From: Rivularia sp963920925
GTDB lineage: Bacteria > Cyanobacteriota > Cyanobacteriia > Cyanobacteriales > Nostocaceae
NCBI RefSeq assembly: GCF_963920925.1
Contig: NZ_CAWUDI010000012.1
Location: 62,001 to 126,000, forward strand
Direction of reading: 5' to 3'
DNA: 64,000 nt
In this document: positions 16,054 to 26,230 of the stretch, one piece after another
How the letters are laid out: each line of letters begins with the position of its first letter
How positions within the stretch are numbered: position 1 is the stretch's first letter
Made by a program: the position numbers and the translations under genes
Notes under the pieces: model-generated
The model's database searches: none
What the model saw: the letters and a program-made list of their open reading frames with translations, nothing else
Told to the model about the DNA's origin: nothing

Positions 16054-16968
16054 TCAAAAATCAAATCGGATTATTGTAGCTTGATTATCGGCTCTATTTA
16101 ATAGTTGGGAGATAGTTAACCAAATGCTTTTATCCGTTTCGTTAATATGTGAAACGAATATTACTTGATTATTGGATTGATTATAGGTAAATAAATCACC
16201 TCTGCTATCAGGAGCTGATAACGTTAATTCTTTAGCATTATTATCAATAACAATATTATATTTTTTACCTGATAATTTTTGGATATTAGGACTATTCTCT
16301 GTAAAATCATCAGCAAATCTTTCTTTGAAACGATTAATAATGGGGTATATTTCCTGGATTATTTTTAATCTATCATTGTAATAATCAAATATTTCTTGTG
16401 GCAAACATTGTATTATCCATTGTGGTATTTCTCCAGATGATTGAACTATTTGATTACTTTCTAATAGTAAAACTTTCTGATGTCCTAATTCTGTTGAATT
16501 ATCATATATTATAGCTTTATCTGCTAATAATAAAGCTAATGGTAGATTTAACAGGCTTCGTTCATAGCGACGGCGTATGTCTAATGGTGGTACATTATGC
16601 CCACCCCGCTGAACTCTTAATTGAACTCTGTTAATACTGGTATCAATATTATTAATACCAATGTAGATTAAGCTTATTTCAAATCCTTTCGCCTTAGCCT
16701 TATCCATTATTCTCAAATAGTTGTTACCACTTAAAGTAGTTTCAGCAATAAAGCTTTGACCATTATCCAAATAATTTCTAGTAAGATTGATAGCTTGTCT
16801 CCCTGCTGCAATGGAAACACTTTCTGGTGAAGAAGGATTTATTCCTCTTGCAATAGCGTCTGGGTCTATTATTGGTAAGTTAGACCTCTGAAAAGTTCGT
16901 CTTGTCAAAGTACTTTTACCAGAACCATTAGAACCAGCGATAATTATTAGAATAGGTTTTGATTTCAT
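16054..16968 (-). CDS. Zeta-like toxin kinase with C-terminal extension
   Basis: A 304-residue protein. Residues 1-190 form a zeta/AAA_33-type P-loop kinase: Walker A GSNGSGKS (12-19), Asp at ~37 ('IIDPDAIARGI'), 'FIAETTLSG' and the 'RGGHNVPPLDIRRRYERSL' segment with the substrate and phosphate-binding His/Arg typical of the family. Zeta toxins phosphorylate UDP-N-acetylglucosamine and stop wall synthesis. A further ~110 residues form an extra, strand-rich domain of unknown role. The probable antitoxin gene lies 70 bases upstream on the same strand, giving a toxin-antitoxin operon likely to stabilise this DNA. Confidence 0.82.
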   Translation of the reverse strand: MKSKPILIIIAGSNGSGKSTLTRRTFQRSNLPIIDPDAIARGINPSSPESVSIAAGRQAINLTRNYLDNGQSFIAETTLSGNNYLRIMDKAKAKGFEISLIYIGINNIDTSINRVQLRVQRGGHNVPPLDIRRRYERSLLNLPLALLLADKAIIYDNSTELGHQKVLLLESNQIVQSSGEIPQWIIQCLPQEIFDYYNDRLKIIQEIYPIINRFKERFADDFTENSPNIQKLSGKKYNIVIDNNAKELTLSAPDSRGDLFTYNQSNNQVIFVSHINETDKSIWLTISQLLNRADNQATIIRFDF

Positions 16969-17038
16969 CCTTATTTATGCATTTTTATTAACATAAAAAT
17001 AGTTATGATGTTTATAAATATCTTAATAAAATGATAAG

Positions 17039-17251
17039 TTAAGATTTAATTTCACGAATAATGACTGGTTGGTCATTTACCATTTTATACTCGTATTTAG
17101 TACCATCAGATTTTTCCATTATAGGAATTTCCCCTTCCATATAAAAAATATCTAAACCATGTTGTTTGTGTTCGGCAATTTCTTTTCTTACTCCTGCTTG
17201 TGCATTTTCAGTAAGTTTGTTCGCCCAATCTAAGAATTCTTTACTATCCAT
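17039..17251 (-). CDS. Probable antitoxin of the zeta-like toxin
   Basis: A 70-residue protein with an N-terminal helix ('SKEFLDWANKLTENAQAGVRKEIAEHK') followed by short strands. It precedes the zeta-like toxin on the same strand, the usual antitoxin-first order. Small acidic partners of this kind accompany zeta-like kinases in cyanobacteria, as I recall. The identity is inferred mainly from position and size. Confidence 0.6.
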   Translation of the reverse strand: MDSKEFLDWANKLTENAQAGVRKEIAEHKQHGLDIFYMEGEIPIMEKSDGTKYEYKMVNDQPVIIREIKS

Positions 17252-18005
17252 AGTTCATGTCTTATCTCAAGAACAATTTAAATCTTAATTGATTATAATA
17301 CTGGAAATGTAGCAAGGTCTCTTCATTTTTATGTTTAATACTGTTGCAACAATTTTAATCTTATTATGCGGTTTTATTTGTAATCGCTCATCGATTTATT
17401 TCTACCTTAATGTTGACAAACTCACCCAGCCGTAAATCGGTGCTTTCATATTTTGAACCCATTGGGAGAAATAATAACGTAGAGTGTAGCTTGTGATTAA
17501 TATTCCAATTGCAGTAATAGTTACTGTAATTGGAATATTTCTTGTACAAAAATAAAAATGTAGTAAGAACTTTTATCTTACTTAAAATAAGTTTAGAGTA
17601 ACTACCTTCTCGCAACAAATCTTAATACTGTGTAATTACTGCCATCGAAGGTTTTTATGCATTTATTTAGACTTATGATTATATACTAAGAAATTCTAAT
17701 AACGACACGTAATAAGTACTGGAATTAGTGGAAGATATTTGTATGATAATAATGGGATGTCTGACGGCAATCCGTAAAACATCGGTGGCAATTATGACAC
17801 TTCAATTCCGATTCATTAGCGTTGGCTCAGCCAATTCCTTTGACGCTACTTACTTACGTTCGTTGAAGGTTCGAGGCGAACGATGCGCGAGGCATTAAAT
17901 GCGATCGCCCTGGTTGTAGTTTGCTTTTAAGTCCTTTGGGTAAAACTCATAAAGTTGTACAAGTAAATCTGATAAAGTCAGATATTGTCCAAAGCAAGAA
18001 TCTTA
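17252..18005. other. Gene-poor stretch with a strong hairpin
   Basis: No supported gene. A leftward frame at 17388-17618 ends in a plausible peptide ('MGSKYESTDLRLGEFVNIKV') but its other half is coded by the hairpin arms and is poor. A HIP1 octamer lies near 17911. Confidence 0.4.
17499..17539. repeat. 19-bp-arm hairpin
   Basis: AATATTCCAATTGCAGTAA (17499-17517) and TTACTGTAATTGGAATATT (17521-17539) match with one mismatch around the trinucleotide TAG. It is not followed by a T-run, so it is more likely a palindromic repeat unit or cruciform than a terminator. Confidence 0.7.
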
Positions 18006-18416
18006 ATGTCAAAAACACCAAACTGGCAACCTGTCAGCCAATTACCCCTGATCGCTCAAATGATTGATGGGGAATTAACCGACACCCAAAGCCAATATCA
18101 AAACCTACAACCTGCTGTAGCTCGACCTCATGTCCTTGACGATTATACTGTAAGGCGATTAATTAAGGTGTTTGGAGAGCGGCAAGAATTTTTTGGGATT
18201 TATGCCGAGCAACTATCTAGATGGAAAGCTCTCAACTTGAATGGTAAGCAGAAGCAGGAAGTAGAAAGAATTGAAAAGCAGTTGGAGAAGCTTATCGAAG
18301 TAAATGTTCAGATTGTGACTTTAGCTAACCAACTGCAACAAGGAACGATTGAGAAAGTATTAGGTAAATCGGATTTAGAACTTGGATTGGAAGCGCTAGG
18401 GAAAATTAAGTTTTAG
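18006..18416 (+). CDS. Hypothetical cyanobacterial protein
   Basis: About 136 residues from ATG 18006; an upstream TTG at 17985 would add seven residues. The protein is helical, with 'RRLIKVFGERQEFFGIYAEQLSRW' in the middle and an amphipathic coiled-coil-like helix 'KQEVERIEKQLEKLIEVNVQ' after it. I recall similar proteins on cyanobacterial plasmids without a known role. No DNA-binding or catalytic motif is visible. It stands alone between gene-poor flanks. Confidence 0.55.
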   Translation: MSKTPNWQPVSQLPLIAQMIDGELTDTQSQYQNLQPAVARPHVLDDYTVRRLIKVFGERQEFFGIYAEQLSRWKALNLNGKQKQEVERIEKQLEKLIEVNVQIVTLANQLQQGTIEKVLGKSDLELGLEALGKIKF

Positions 18417-19571
18417 GTGCAAACTGCATCATTAGATTTGAGTAATTACTGCTTCCACGGAATATGCTAAAGCTGCGGACTCCTATTTCATGGGGAAATA
18501 AGGTAGGGTTTGTAGTGCAGGTAGTTTGAATAAATCTAAATACAAGGAATATTAGGCACAGTCCTGCCAAGAACAAAGCATTACAAAATAAACACTGCCA
18601 ATAACGTAAGTTGGGTTTTAGTCCGTTCAACCTAACCTACAATTTTTCGGTAATCTTAGAGCGGGACAGGAGTAGTGTCAATTTTGGTAAGAAGCGATAT
18701 AACCTTTGCAATGATATACGCTACGCCTTTTTAACGCTTGTTACTGCTGCTGTGTTTTCCAACGTACAGAATTAATTAAGCATTTGAAACTCTCCCGCTA
18801 TACCGTTAACAAAAGTTTTTAGTAAAATAAAGTATAAACTTTCGTGTATAAGCCTTATATAACAGTAGTTATACGTTATTAAAACTAGTAGTAAGAACTC
18901 TAATTCTCTATATCTACTCACGGCAAAAGTAAACTATGATAATAAAATTTTATTAAATATAATTTCAAGATTAATCGGAATTATCAATACGCAAGTAATA
19001 AATTATTTGATACAAATTTATACAAGTTATTACTTACCCTATCTGTTTCCTAAAATTGATTTTTGGTATAAGAAGAAATAGCGTTACATAAATACGGGAT
19101 AAATTGTTTCTCATATTATTTCTTCAATAAAGCTTTTACCTTCCGCACCGTATTAACTTAAGCACCCACCTTCAATGCCGCTTTTCGGGCGCGATAGTCC
19201 TTCAGAAGAATGCAGCTGCGACACGCTGCGATGTTAGTCTGATTAAAATTCTTCATTCACATCTGTGTTGTTTTAGATATGAAGGTTGTGGATGAGTTAG
19301 AAGAGTAACAATGTAGCGAATGGCTTACCCCATCGCGCTTCGGGTGAAGCGCGAAGACACCGACAATTCTACAAACAAACTTTCGTTCGCACTGTCAAAG
19401 TCATCACTACTCACTACCAATAAATACAGATGTTACTAATGAACTTTAAACATGGAAACGCAAGCTACATAAGTCTCAATCAGTCGTCTTAATGTATTGT
19501 AAATACTTGAATAATTTGCTACATTGCTACAAAATAGGTAACTAAATAATTTTTTCAAGCTGCATCTACCG
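18417..19571. other. Long gene-free region upstream of hsdR
   Basis: About 1.15 kb of AT-rich DNA with no supported gene. A short CGCGCTTC / GAAGCGCG hairpin (19334-19353) is present. The promoter of the restriction operon should lie in the last few hundred bases, but no confident -10/-35 pair was picked out. Confidence 0.5.
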
Positions 19572-22500
19572 ATGACCAATTCTCAGCCAGCATCTCCCAA
19601 CTTTGGATTCCTTGCGCCACATGATTCGCAGTTAGTGCGGTTGGGTACGTTGGCAGAACGGTACTTTGCAGATGACCCCAATACTTGTTTAATCAAACTA
19701 CGGCAATTTGGCGAACTCTTGGCGCAGTTAGTAGCAGCTAAAGCGGGGATGTACGTGTATGATGAGCGTCAAATTGATTTATTACGCCGTTTGCGGGATA
19801 AGAATATAGTCGTCGGGAAGGTATATCGCTTATTTGATGAATTACGGTTTGTAGGTAATAAAGCTAACCACGCATTAGAAGACGACAGCCGCACGGCACT
19901 AAGTAATCTTAAATATGCTAGGGAACTGGGTGTATGGTTCCACAAATATACAACTAAGCAACGCAACTTTGAACCCGGTGCATTTGTTCCACCACCCAAT
20001 CCCAAACAGGAAACATGGGCGCTCAAGGAAGAACTTGCCAAACTCCAAGAAGAATTAAATGCTAGTCGCAGTAAAGCGGAATTAGCGCAAATCAAGGCAC
20101 AGCAGGAAGCACAGCTTAGGATATCGGCAGAAGAACTTGCTTATGATGCAGAAGCAGCAAAGGTTGAAGCACTAAACCATCTTGCTACAATTCAACGATT
20201 AGCCGAAACCCAATCCCCGCAAAAAATTCAAGAAACCATTCAGGAAGCGCAAATTGCCGGGGATAAGGTAGACATTGACGAACGAGAAACCCGCCGTCTT
20301 ATTGATGCACAACTGCGAGAAGCTGGATGGGAAGCCGATTCGGAGAATTTTACTTATGCTAACGGTACTCGTCCCCAGAAAAATAAGAATATGGCGATCG
20401 CCGAGTTTCCGACTGAAAACGGCAGGGCTGATTATGCGTTATTCGCGGGGTTGCAAATCGTTGCGGTAGTAGAAGCCAAGCGTCGGAGTAAGGATGTTGC
20501 TGCGGATATTGAGCAAGCAAAGCGCTACAGTCGAGGATTTAAAATACCTTCTCTCAAACAAAACAGCAACGCTACTCAAATAGAATACTTTACTGCTGGT
20601 GCATGGGGAGAATTTAAAGTACCATTTGTCTTTGCTACTAACGGACGGGATTTCTTGCAGCAGTTGCGTACTAAAAGCGGTATTTGGTTTTGCGATTTGC
20701 GCCGTACTCAAAACCTGAGCCGTCCCCTTACTACTTGGTACAGTCCCCAGGGGTTGCTTGACTTATTAGAACAAGATATAGAGCTAGCACACCAAAAACT
20801 TCAGCAGGAAGGTTTTAATTACAACCTTGAATTAAGGGAATATCAAATCCTGGCAATTGAGAAAATAGAAGCAACACTATCAGAAGATATTCGCAGTATC
20901 TTAGTAGCAATGGCAACCGGGACGGGGAAAACCAAAACCTGTATCGCCCTGGTGTATCGCCTGCTCAAAACCAAACGGTTTCGCCGGGTATTATTCTTAG
21001 TAGACCGCAGCGCCTTGGGAGAACAAGCCGTCAATGCTTTCAAAGATACGCGGATGGAAAGTTTACAAACTTTTGCTGATATTTTTGATATCAAGGAACC
21101 GGGTGAAGGCGCACCGGATAGGGATACTAAGGTGCAAATTGCTACGGTACAAAGCTTTGTCAAACGTCTTTTTTATCCCTCAGACGATGCCACTATACCC
21201 ACCGCCGACACATACGACTGTATTGTAGTTGACGAATGCCATCGGGGATATCTGTTAGATAGAGAACTCAGCGAAACCGAACTTACTTTCCGCGATTACA
21301 ACGATTATATTTCTAAATATCGTCGCGTACTCGACCATTTTGATGCGGTCAAAATAGGTTTAACTGCCACTCCAGCCCTACATACTACGGAAATATTTGG
21401 CGACCCCGTTTATACCTACAGCTATCGTAAAGCAGTCATAGAAGGTTGGCTGATAGACCACGAACCACCCATCCGCATTACTACCAGACTCTCACAATCG
21501 GGAATTTCTTGGCAAGCTGGGGAAGCAATGGAATATTTTGACCCCGCAACTGGTGAAGTCGATTTGGTTCACGCCCCCGATGAAGTCACAATTGAGATAG
21601 AACAATTTAACAAGCAGGTTATCACCACCGAATTCAATCGCGTAGTTTGCGAAACCCTAGCGCCAGAAATTGACCCCTCAATGCCAGAAAAAACGTTGAT
21701 TTTCTGCGTTACTAATGACCATGCGGATATTGTTGTAGACCAACTCAAGCAAGCCCTGGAGAAGGAATACGGCAGCGTAGATGATGATGCTGTCATCAAA
21801 ATAACTGGTAATGCTGATAAACCATTGCATCTGATCCGACGCTTTAAAAACGAAGCCAATCCCAAGATAGCAGTTACCGTAGATTTGCTGACAACGGGTA
21901 TCGACGTACCGCCAATTTGTAACTTAGTATTTATCCGTCGCGTTAACTCCCGCATCCTCTACGAACAAATGTTGGGACGTGCTACCAGACGCTGTGACAA
22001 TATTAATAAAGAAGTATTTCGGATATTTGACGCTGTTGATTTATATAATGCGATCGCCCCTTTCAACCAGATGAAACCAGTCGTTGTCGATCCCAACATC
22101 ACCTTTACGCAACTGGTAGATGAATTGGACAAGGAAAGGAATGCAGTAGCTTCTCAAGACATCGTAGACCAATTGCTTGCCAAACTACAGCGCAAACATC
22201 ACAGCATCAGCGACACCAACAGTCAAAATATAGAAACAGCGGCGGGAATGCCTTTAGATGATATGGTAGAACACCTGCGCCAAGCTTCCCCACAAGAGGT
22301 AAAACAATGGTTTTCCCAACGTAAAGCGTTAAGCGAAGCTCTACCGAAGGTAATCGCCCAAATGTTGGATGCTAAAGACGGGGGCAGAAAACCGATATTA
22401 ATTTCCCACCACGATGACGAAGTTATTAGTATAGAAAGAGGTTACGGTAATGCCGAACAACCAGAAGATTACTTAGATAACTTCCAGACCTTTTTGCGAG

Positions 22501-22964
22501 AAAACATTAATAAAATTCCTGCTTTGATGGTTGTTACCCAACGCCCCCGCAACTTAACCAGAGCGCAGTTGAAAGAATTGCGTATGCTATTAGACCAAGC
22601 CGGATACAAAGAAACTTATTTACAAGAAGCATGGCGACACTTTACCAATCAAGATATTGCTGCAAGTATCATTGGTTTCATTCGCCAAGCAGCTATCGGG
22701 GATGCACTTGTTCCCTACTCGCAACGGGTAGATAAGGCAATTAATAAAATCCTCGCTGCTCAAAATTGGACTACTCCCCAACGCAAGTGGTTGGAAAGAA
22801 TCGGAAAACAATTAAAAGTAGAAACCGTTGTAGATAAAGAAGCATTCAACACCGGGGAATTCAAAGCGCAGGGAGGATTTAACCGGATTAATAAAGTGTT
22901 TCAAGGGAAGTTGGAAACAATTTTAGTACAGATTAATGATGCTTTGTGGCAAGATGTGGGATGA
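19572..22964 (+). CDS. hsdR: Type I restriction endonuclease, R subunit
   Basis: 1130 residues. An N-terminal DUF4145-type domain (~20-120) is followed by a coiled coil (~145-230), then the HsdR nuclease ('RADYALFAGLQIVAVVEAKR', ~285-304, with the D...ExK pattern), a superfamily 2 motor with Walker A 'ATGTGKT' (~448-454), DECH (~554-557) and 'GLTATPA', the motif VI-like 'QMLGRATRRCD', and a C-terminal EcoEI-R-type domain. As part of the HsdRMS complex it translocates and cuts unmodified DNA. hsdM and hsdS follow downstream, separated from it by a leftward HEPN-like gene and further inserts. Confidence 0.95.
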   Translation: MTNSQPASPNFGFLAPHDSQLVRLGTLAERYFADDPNTCLIKLRQFGELLAQLVAAKAGMYVYDERQIDLLRRLRDKNIVVGKVYRLFDELRFVGNKANHALEDDSRTALSNLKYARELGVWFHKYTTKQRNFEPGAFVPPPNPKQETWALKEELAKLQEELNASRSKAELAQIKAQQEAQLRISAEELAYDAEAAKVEALNHLATIQRLAETQSPQKIQETIQEAQIAGDKVDIDERETRRLIDAQLREAGWEADSENFTYANGTRPQKNKNMAIAEFPTENGRADYALFAGLQIVAVVEAKRRSKDVAADIEQAKRYSRGFKIPSLKQNSNATQIEYFTAGAWGEFKVPFVFATNGRDFLQQLRTKSGIWFCDLRRTQNLSRPLTTWYSPQGLLDLLEQDIELAHQKLQQEGFNYNLELREYQILAIEKIEATLSEDIRSILVAMATGTGKTKTCIALVYRLLKTKRFRRVLFLVDRSALGEQAVNAFKDTRMESLQTFADIFDIKEPGEGAPDRDTKVQIATVQSFVKRLFYPSDDATIPTADTYDCIVVDECHRGYLLDRELSETELTFRDYNDYISKYRRVLDHFDAVKIGLTATPALHTTEIFGDPVYTYSYRKAVIEGWLIDHEPPIRITTRLSQSGISWQAGEAMEYFDPATGEVDLVHAPDEVTIEIEQFNKQVITTEFNRVVCETLAPEIDPSMPEKTLIFCVTNDHADIVVDQLKQALEKEYGSVDDDAVIKITGNADKPLHLIRRFKNEANPKIAVTVDLLTTGIDVPPICNLVFIRRVNSRILYEQMLGRATRRCDNINKEVFRIFDAVDLYNAIAPFNQMKPVVVDPNITFTQLVDELDKERNAVASQDIVDQLLAKLQRKHHSISDTNSQNIETAAGMPLDDMVEHLRQASPQEVKQWFSQRKALSEALPKVIAQMLDAKDGGRKPILISHHDDEVISIERGYGNAEQPEDYLDNFQTFLRENINKIPALMVVTQRPRNLTRAQLKELRMLLDQAGYKETYLQEAWRHFTNQDIAASIIGFIRQAAIGDALVPYSQRVDKAINKILAAQNWTTPQRKWLERIGKQLKVETVVDKEAFNTGEFKAQGGFNRINKVFQGKLETILVQINDALWQDVG

Positions 22965-22990
22965 TTTAAAATCTGTTAGTTCGTAATTAA

Positions 22991-23845
22991 TTAATCAATC
23001 TCTTGAATTTTTAAAGCTAAATCAATTATAAATTTCAGCAAAAATTTAGCATCTTCTTCCGTATAATTTTTATTAGATTCACCTTGAAGTACAAAATTAC
23101 CACCACTAAAAACATTTGCATAAGGCAATTCTTTTAGAAAATGATTGTATTCTTTGACAGATATACTACAAAGATTAATTATGCTAGCTTCTCTTAGCAT
23201 TTCCATATAATCAGATATATATTTTAAGACATCTCTGACGTGAGAGCTAATCTGTCTATCAAAAAATGTCGCTGCATTTACCAGATTTCTATCAACTTCA
23301 GGAATAAAACGCTTTATTTTGTAAAATAGTATTGCCTTCACTTTAGCAATTTCATCTACACAAGATTTATAATCTTTAATACTTAAATTTTTCTCAGCTT
23401 CCTTAATCAGTAACCTAATTTCATCTGATGCAATTAAATCTGACATTGATATATTATCAAAATCTTTTTTAAAGTACAATTCAAAAATTGTTTTTAAATA
23501 AGCTTCTGCATAGCCATGAAATTTTTTAGCTTCTGATTTATCCGGTAATATACCATAGTGTTTAAAATTAACTCTTGCTTTGTTTAATTCTTGAATTTTC
23601 GCCTTAAATGGAATTTTTATAGATAGCTTATCATCTAATTCCTGATGAACCTTATCTAAAAGTACCGTGAAAGATTCCTTCTCTTTTACATTAAGCCCTA
23701 AATCTTTGGTAACTAACCATATTACACTTTCAACAGAATCTTGAAAAAGCGATATTGCAAGCCCCGCAGAAATAGGGTCATTTTGTAAAGAATACTTTTC
23801 TCCTTCTTCAAATAATCGCTTTATTAGTAATAACTGTTCAATCAT
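22991..23845 (-). CDS. HEPN-like protein embedded in the restriction locus
   Basis: A 284-residue helical protein. The N-terminal ~120 residues fit a HEPN fold: 'LAISLFQDSVESVIWLV', then the R-x4-H motif Arg91-His96 in 'NKARVNFKHYG', which in active HEPN ribonucleases forms the catalytic pair. The remaining helices are of unknown function. It is coded opposite to, and between, hsdR and hsdM, where anti-phage RNases of the HEPN class are often found. The RNase role is inferred from the motif and the position. Confidence 0.6.
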   Translation of the reverse strand: MIEQLLLIKRLFEEGEKYSLQNDPISAGLAISLFQDSVESVIWLVTKDLGLNVKEKESFTVLLDKVHQELDDKLSIKIPFKAKIQELNKARVNFKHYGILPDKSEAKKFHGYAEAYLKTIFELYFKKDFDNISMSDLIASDEIRLLIKEAEKNLSIKDYKSCVDEIAKVKAILFYKIKRFIPEVDRNLVNAATFFDRQISSHVRDVLKYISDYMEMLREASIINLCSISVKEYNHFLKELPYANVFSGGNFVLQGESNKNYTEEDAKFLLKFIIDLALKIQEID

Positions 23846-24075
23846 ACTATTGCCCTCCTATGACATTAAACGGCTAAAATTGTTTTCAATATCTCCATTA
23901 GCCTTGATTGTAACAATTATGAATTATTTTTGTAGTTTTTAATAATACAAAAAGGAAAAAATGTATTTGTCAATCTTAAAATTGTGTCGATAATGGACAG
24001 GAAAGTAGAATTAGTACCACAAATATGCAAAAATCATAGTTTTGGTATCTTACTCACGTATTTAAATTATTAACC

Positions 24076-25530
24076 TTGAGCGCAACTACTGATATCGTCC
24101 AAAAACTCTGGAATCTCTGCCACGTACTGCGGGATGATGGGATTACTTATCTCGCTTATGTGACGGAGTTAACATATTTGCTATTCCTAAAAATGGCGCG
24201 GGAAACGGATACGGAAAGCCAAATCCCTGAAGGTTATCGCTGGGAAAATTTAGTAACTTTAGAAGGCATCGAACAACTAAACTTTTACCGCGCCGCGCTG
24301 CTAGAATTGGGTACTAATACAAATTCTCCACGGATACAGGCAATCTTCGCTAATGCTCAAACCGCACTCAAACAGCCGCGCATTCTCAATAAGCTGGTTA
24401 AAAGTATAGACGATTTGGACTGGTATTCCGCTAAAGAAGAGGGATTGGGCGACCTTTACGAAGGACTTTTAGAAAAAAACGCCTCAGAAAAGAAATCCGG
24501 TGCGGGACAATATTTTACACCGCGTCCGTTGATTGACTGTATGGTTAATTTAATTAAACCGCAGCCGGGGGAACTAATACAAGATCCCGCAGCGGGTACT
24601 GGTGGATTTTTGATTGCAGCCGATAGATATATCAAAGAGGAAACCGCAGAATTATTTGACTTACCCCTCGAAATACAGGAATTTCAACGTACAAAAGCAT
24701 TTTACGGCATTGAGTTGGTACAAGATGCCCACCGCTTGCTGTTGATGAATATGCTGCTACACGGGATAGAAGGGGAAGTTAGTTTGGGTGATACGCTTTC
24801 TTCTAACGGACAGCGCTTGTCTAAAGCTAATATTATCCTGACAAATCCCCCCTTCGGTACTAAAAAAGGTGGCGGTTTACCTTCTCGCGATGATTTTACT
24901 TACCCCACATCCAACAAGCAGTTAGCATTTTTACAACATATTTATCGGGGACTGAAGCCAGAAGGACGCGCAGCGGTGGTTTTACCGGATAACGTGTTGT
25001 TTGAAGACAGCCAAGGAAAGAGCATCCGCGCCGATTTGATGGATAAATGCAATTTGCATACTATTCTGAGATTGCCTACGGGTATTTTCTACGCTCAAGG
25101 TGTTAAAACCAACGTCTTATTTTTCCAACGGGGAACCACAGAAAAAGGTAACACCAAGCAAATTTGGTTCTACGATATGCGTACCAATATGCCGACGTTT
25201 GGTAAACGCACCCCCTTAACTAAAGAACATTTCCAAGAATTTGAAACTTTTTACGGAGATGACGCGAATGGGGGAAGCGATCGCGTAGACACGGGAGAAA
25301 CCGGACGTTGGAGGTGTTTTAGTCGAGAAGAAATCGCCAAACGGGGAGAAAACCTTGATATTACTTGGTTGCGGGATGAAAGCTTGCAGTCAGGGGAAGA
25401 TTTACCAGAACCAGATGTAATCGCAGCGGAGATTATGACCAAATTGCAAACCGCGATGTCAGAAATGGAAGCGTTAACGGCTTTGTTGTCAGGAGAAGAA
25501 ACCCAAGAAGATGAACCGATTCTAGAATAA
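24076..25530 (+). CDS. hsdM: Type I DNA methyltransferase, M subunit
   Basis: 484 residues starting at TTG 24076. An N-terminal HsdM helical domain (~1-130) precedes the N6-adenine methylase domain. The SAM-binding motif 'DPAAGTGGFLIAADRYI' begins at ~170 and the catalytic motif IV is 'TNPPFG' (~256-261). It methylates adenine in the recognition site read by HsdS. It is followed by Uma2, VapB and VapC genes and then hsdS on the same strand, so the standard M-S coupling has been split by insertion of other genes. Length and motifs look functional. Confidence 0.95.
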   Translation: MSATTDIVQKLWNLCHVLRDDGITYLAYVTELTYLLFLKMARETDTESQIPEGYRWENLVTLEGIEQLNFYRAALLELGTNTNSPRIQAIFANAQTALKQPRILNKLVKSIDDLDWYSAKEEGLGDLYEGLLEKNASEKKSGAGQYFTPRPLIDCMVNLIKPQPGELIQDPAAGTGGFLIAADRYIKEETAELFDLPLEIQEFQRTKAFYGIELVQDAHRLLLMNMLLHGIEGEVSLGDTLSSNGQRLSKANIILTNPPFGTKKGGGLPSRDDFTYPTSNKQLAFLQHIYRGLKPEGRAAVVLPDNVLFEDSQGKSIRADLMDKCNLHTILRLPTGIFYAQGVKTNVLFFQRGTTEKGNTKQIWFYDMRTNMPTFGKRTPLTKEHFQEFETFYGDDANGGSDRVDTGETGRWRCFSREEIAKRGENLDITWLRDESLQSGEDLPEPDVIAAEIMTKLQTAMSEMEALTALLSGEETQEDEPILE

Positions 25531-25559
25531 AAGCAAGAAATCAATCGGTGAGGTTGAAA

Positions 25560-26165
25560 ATGACTGCACAATTACCAATCGCAACAGAAGTTATTCCAAT
25601 GGTGTTAAAATTTCATCCCGTTATTAGCATGACGGATGAGCAATTATTTGAATTTTGTCAGCTAAATAAGGATTTCCGCATCGAACGTAAAGCCAATGGA
25701 GAAATTGTGATTATGTCCCCTACAGGTTCGGAAACTGAACAACGCAATTTTGATTTAATAGTTCAGTTAGGTATATGGGTTAAGCAAGACGGTACGGGTG
25801 TAGGGTTTGGTTCGAGCGGTGGTTTTACATTACCATCTGGTGCTGTACGTTCCCCGGATGCTGCTTGGATAAAAAAGACACGTTGGGAAGCAATACCAGC
25901 CGAATTACGTAAAAAATTCGCTCCTATCTGTCCGGAATTTGTAGTGGAATTGCGTTCGGAAAGCGATAGTTTGAAGGACTTACAAGATAAGATGCTCGAA
26001 TATATTAATAATGGTGCTTTATTGGGATGGTTAATTGATAGAAAAGAACGCAAAGTTTATATTTATCGTCCAGATACTACGGTTGAGGAATTAGATAATC
26101 CTTCAACATTAAGTGGAGAAGATATTTTATCTGGATTTGTGTTGGATTTAAGTAGTATTTGGTAA
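25560..26165 (+). CDS. Uma2 family endonuclease-like protein (DUF820)
   Basis: About 201 residues from ATG 25560; a GTG at 25548 is an alternative start. The typical Uma2 order is visible: 'FRIERKANGEIVIMSPTG', 'GFGSSGGFTLPSG', 'RSPDAAWIKK' with Asp100, 'PEFVVELRSESD' with Glu130, and 'GALLGWLIDRKERKVYIYRP'. This PD-(D/E)XK-like fold is hugely expanded in cyanobacteria and its biological role is unclear. It lies 30 bases after hsdM and appears to be part of the same transcript. Confidence 0.88.
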   Translation: MTAQLPIATEVIPMVLKFHPVISMTDEQLFEFCQLNKDFRIERKANGEIVIMSPTGSETEQRNFDLIVQLGIWVKQDGTGVGFGSSGGFTLPSGAVRSPDAAWIKKTRWEAIPAELRKKFAPICPEFVVELRSESDSLKDLQDKMLEYINNGALLGWLIDRKERKVYIYRPDTTVEELDNPSTLSGEDILSGFVLDLSSIW

Positions 26166-26230
26166 ATACTTCACTTGTTAAATAGAAGAAATATAATAAT
26201 ACATTTAATTCAACTCTAGGAAAATCAACT

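Noticed and set aside
15839..16057. 72-residue leftward frame overlapping the end of the zeta-like gene
   Set aside because: Lies in intergenic repeats with an unnatural composition and no start signal.
17388..17618. 76-residue leftward frame ending in a plausible peptide
   Set aside because: Half of it is encoded by the 19-bp hairpin arms; the C-terminal peptide may be a relic, but no family was recognised.
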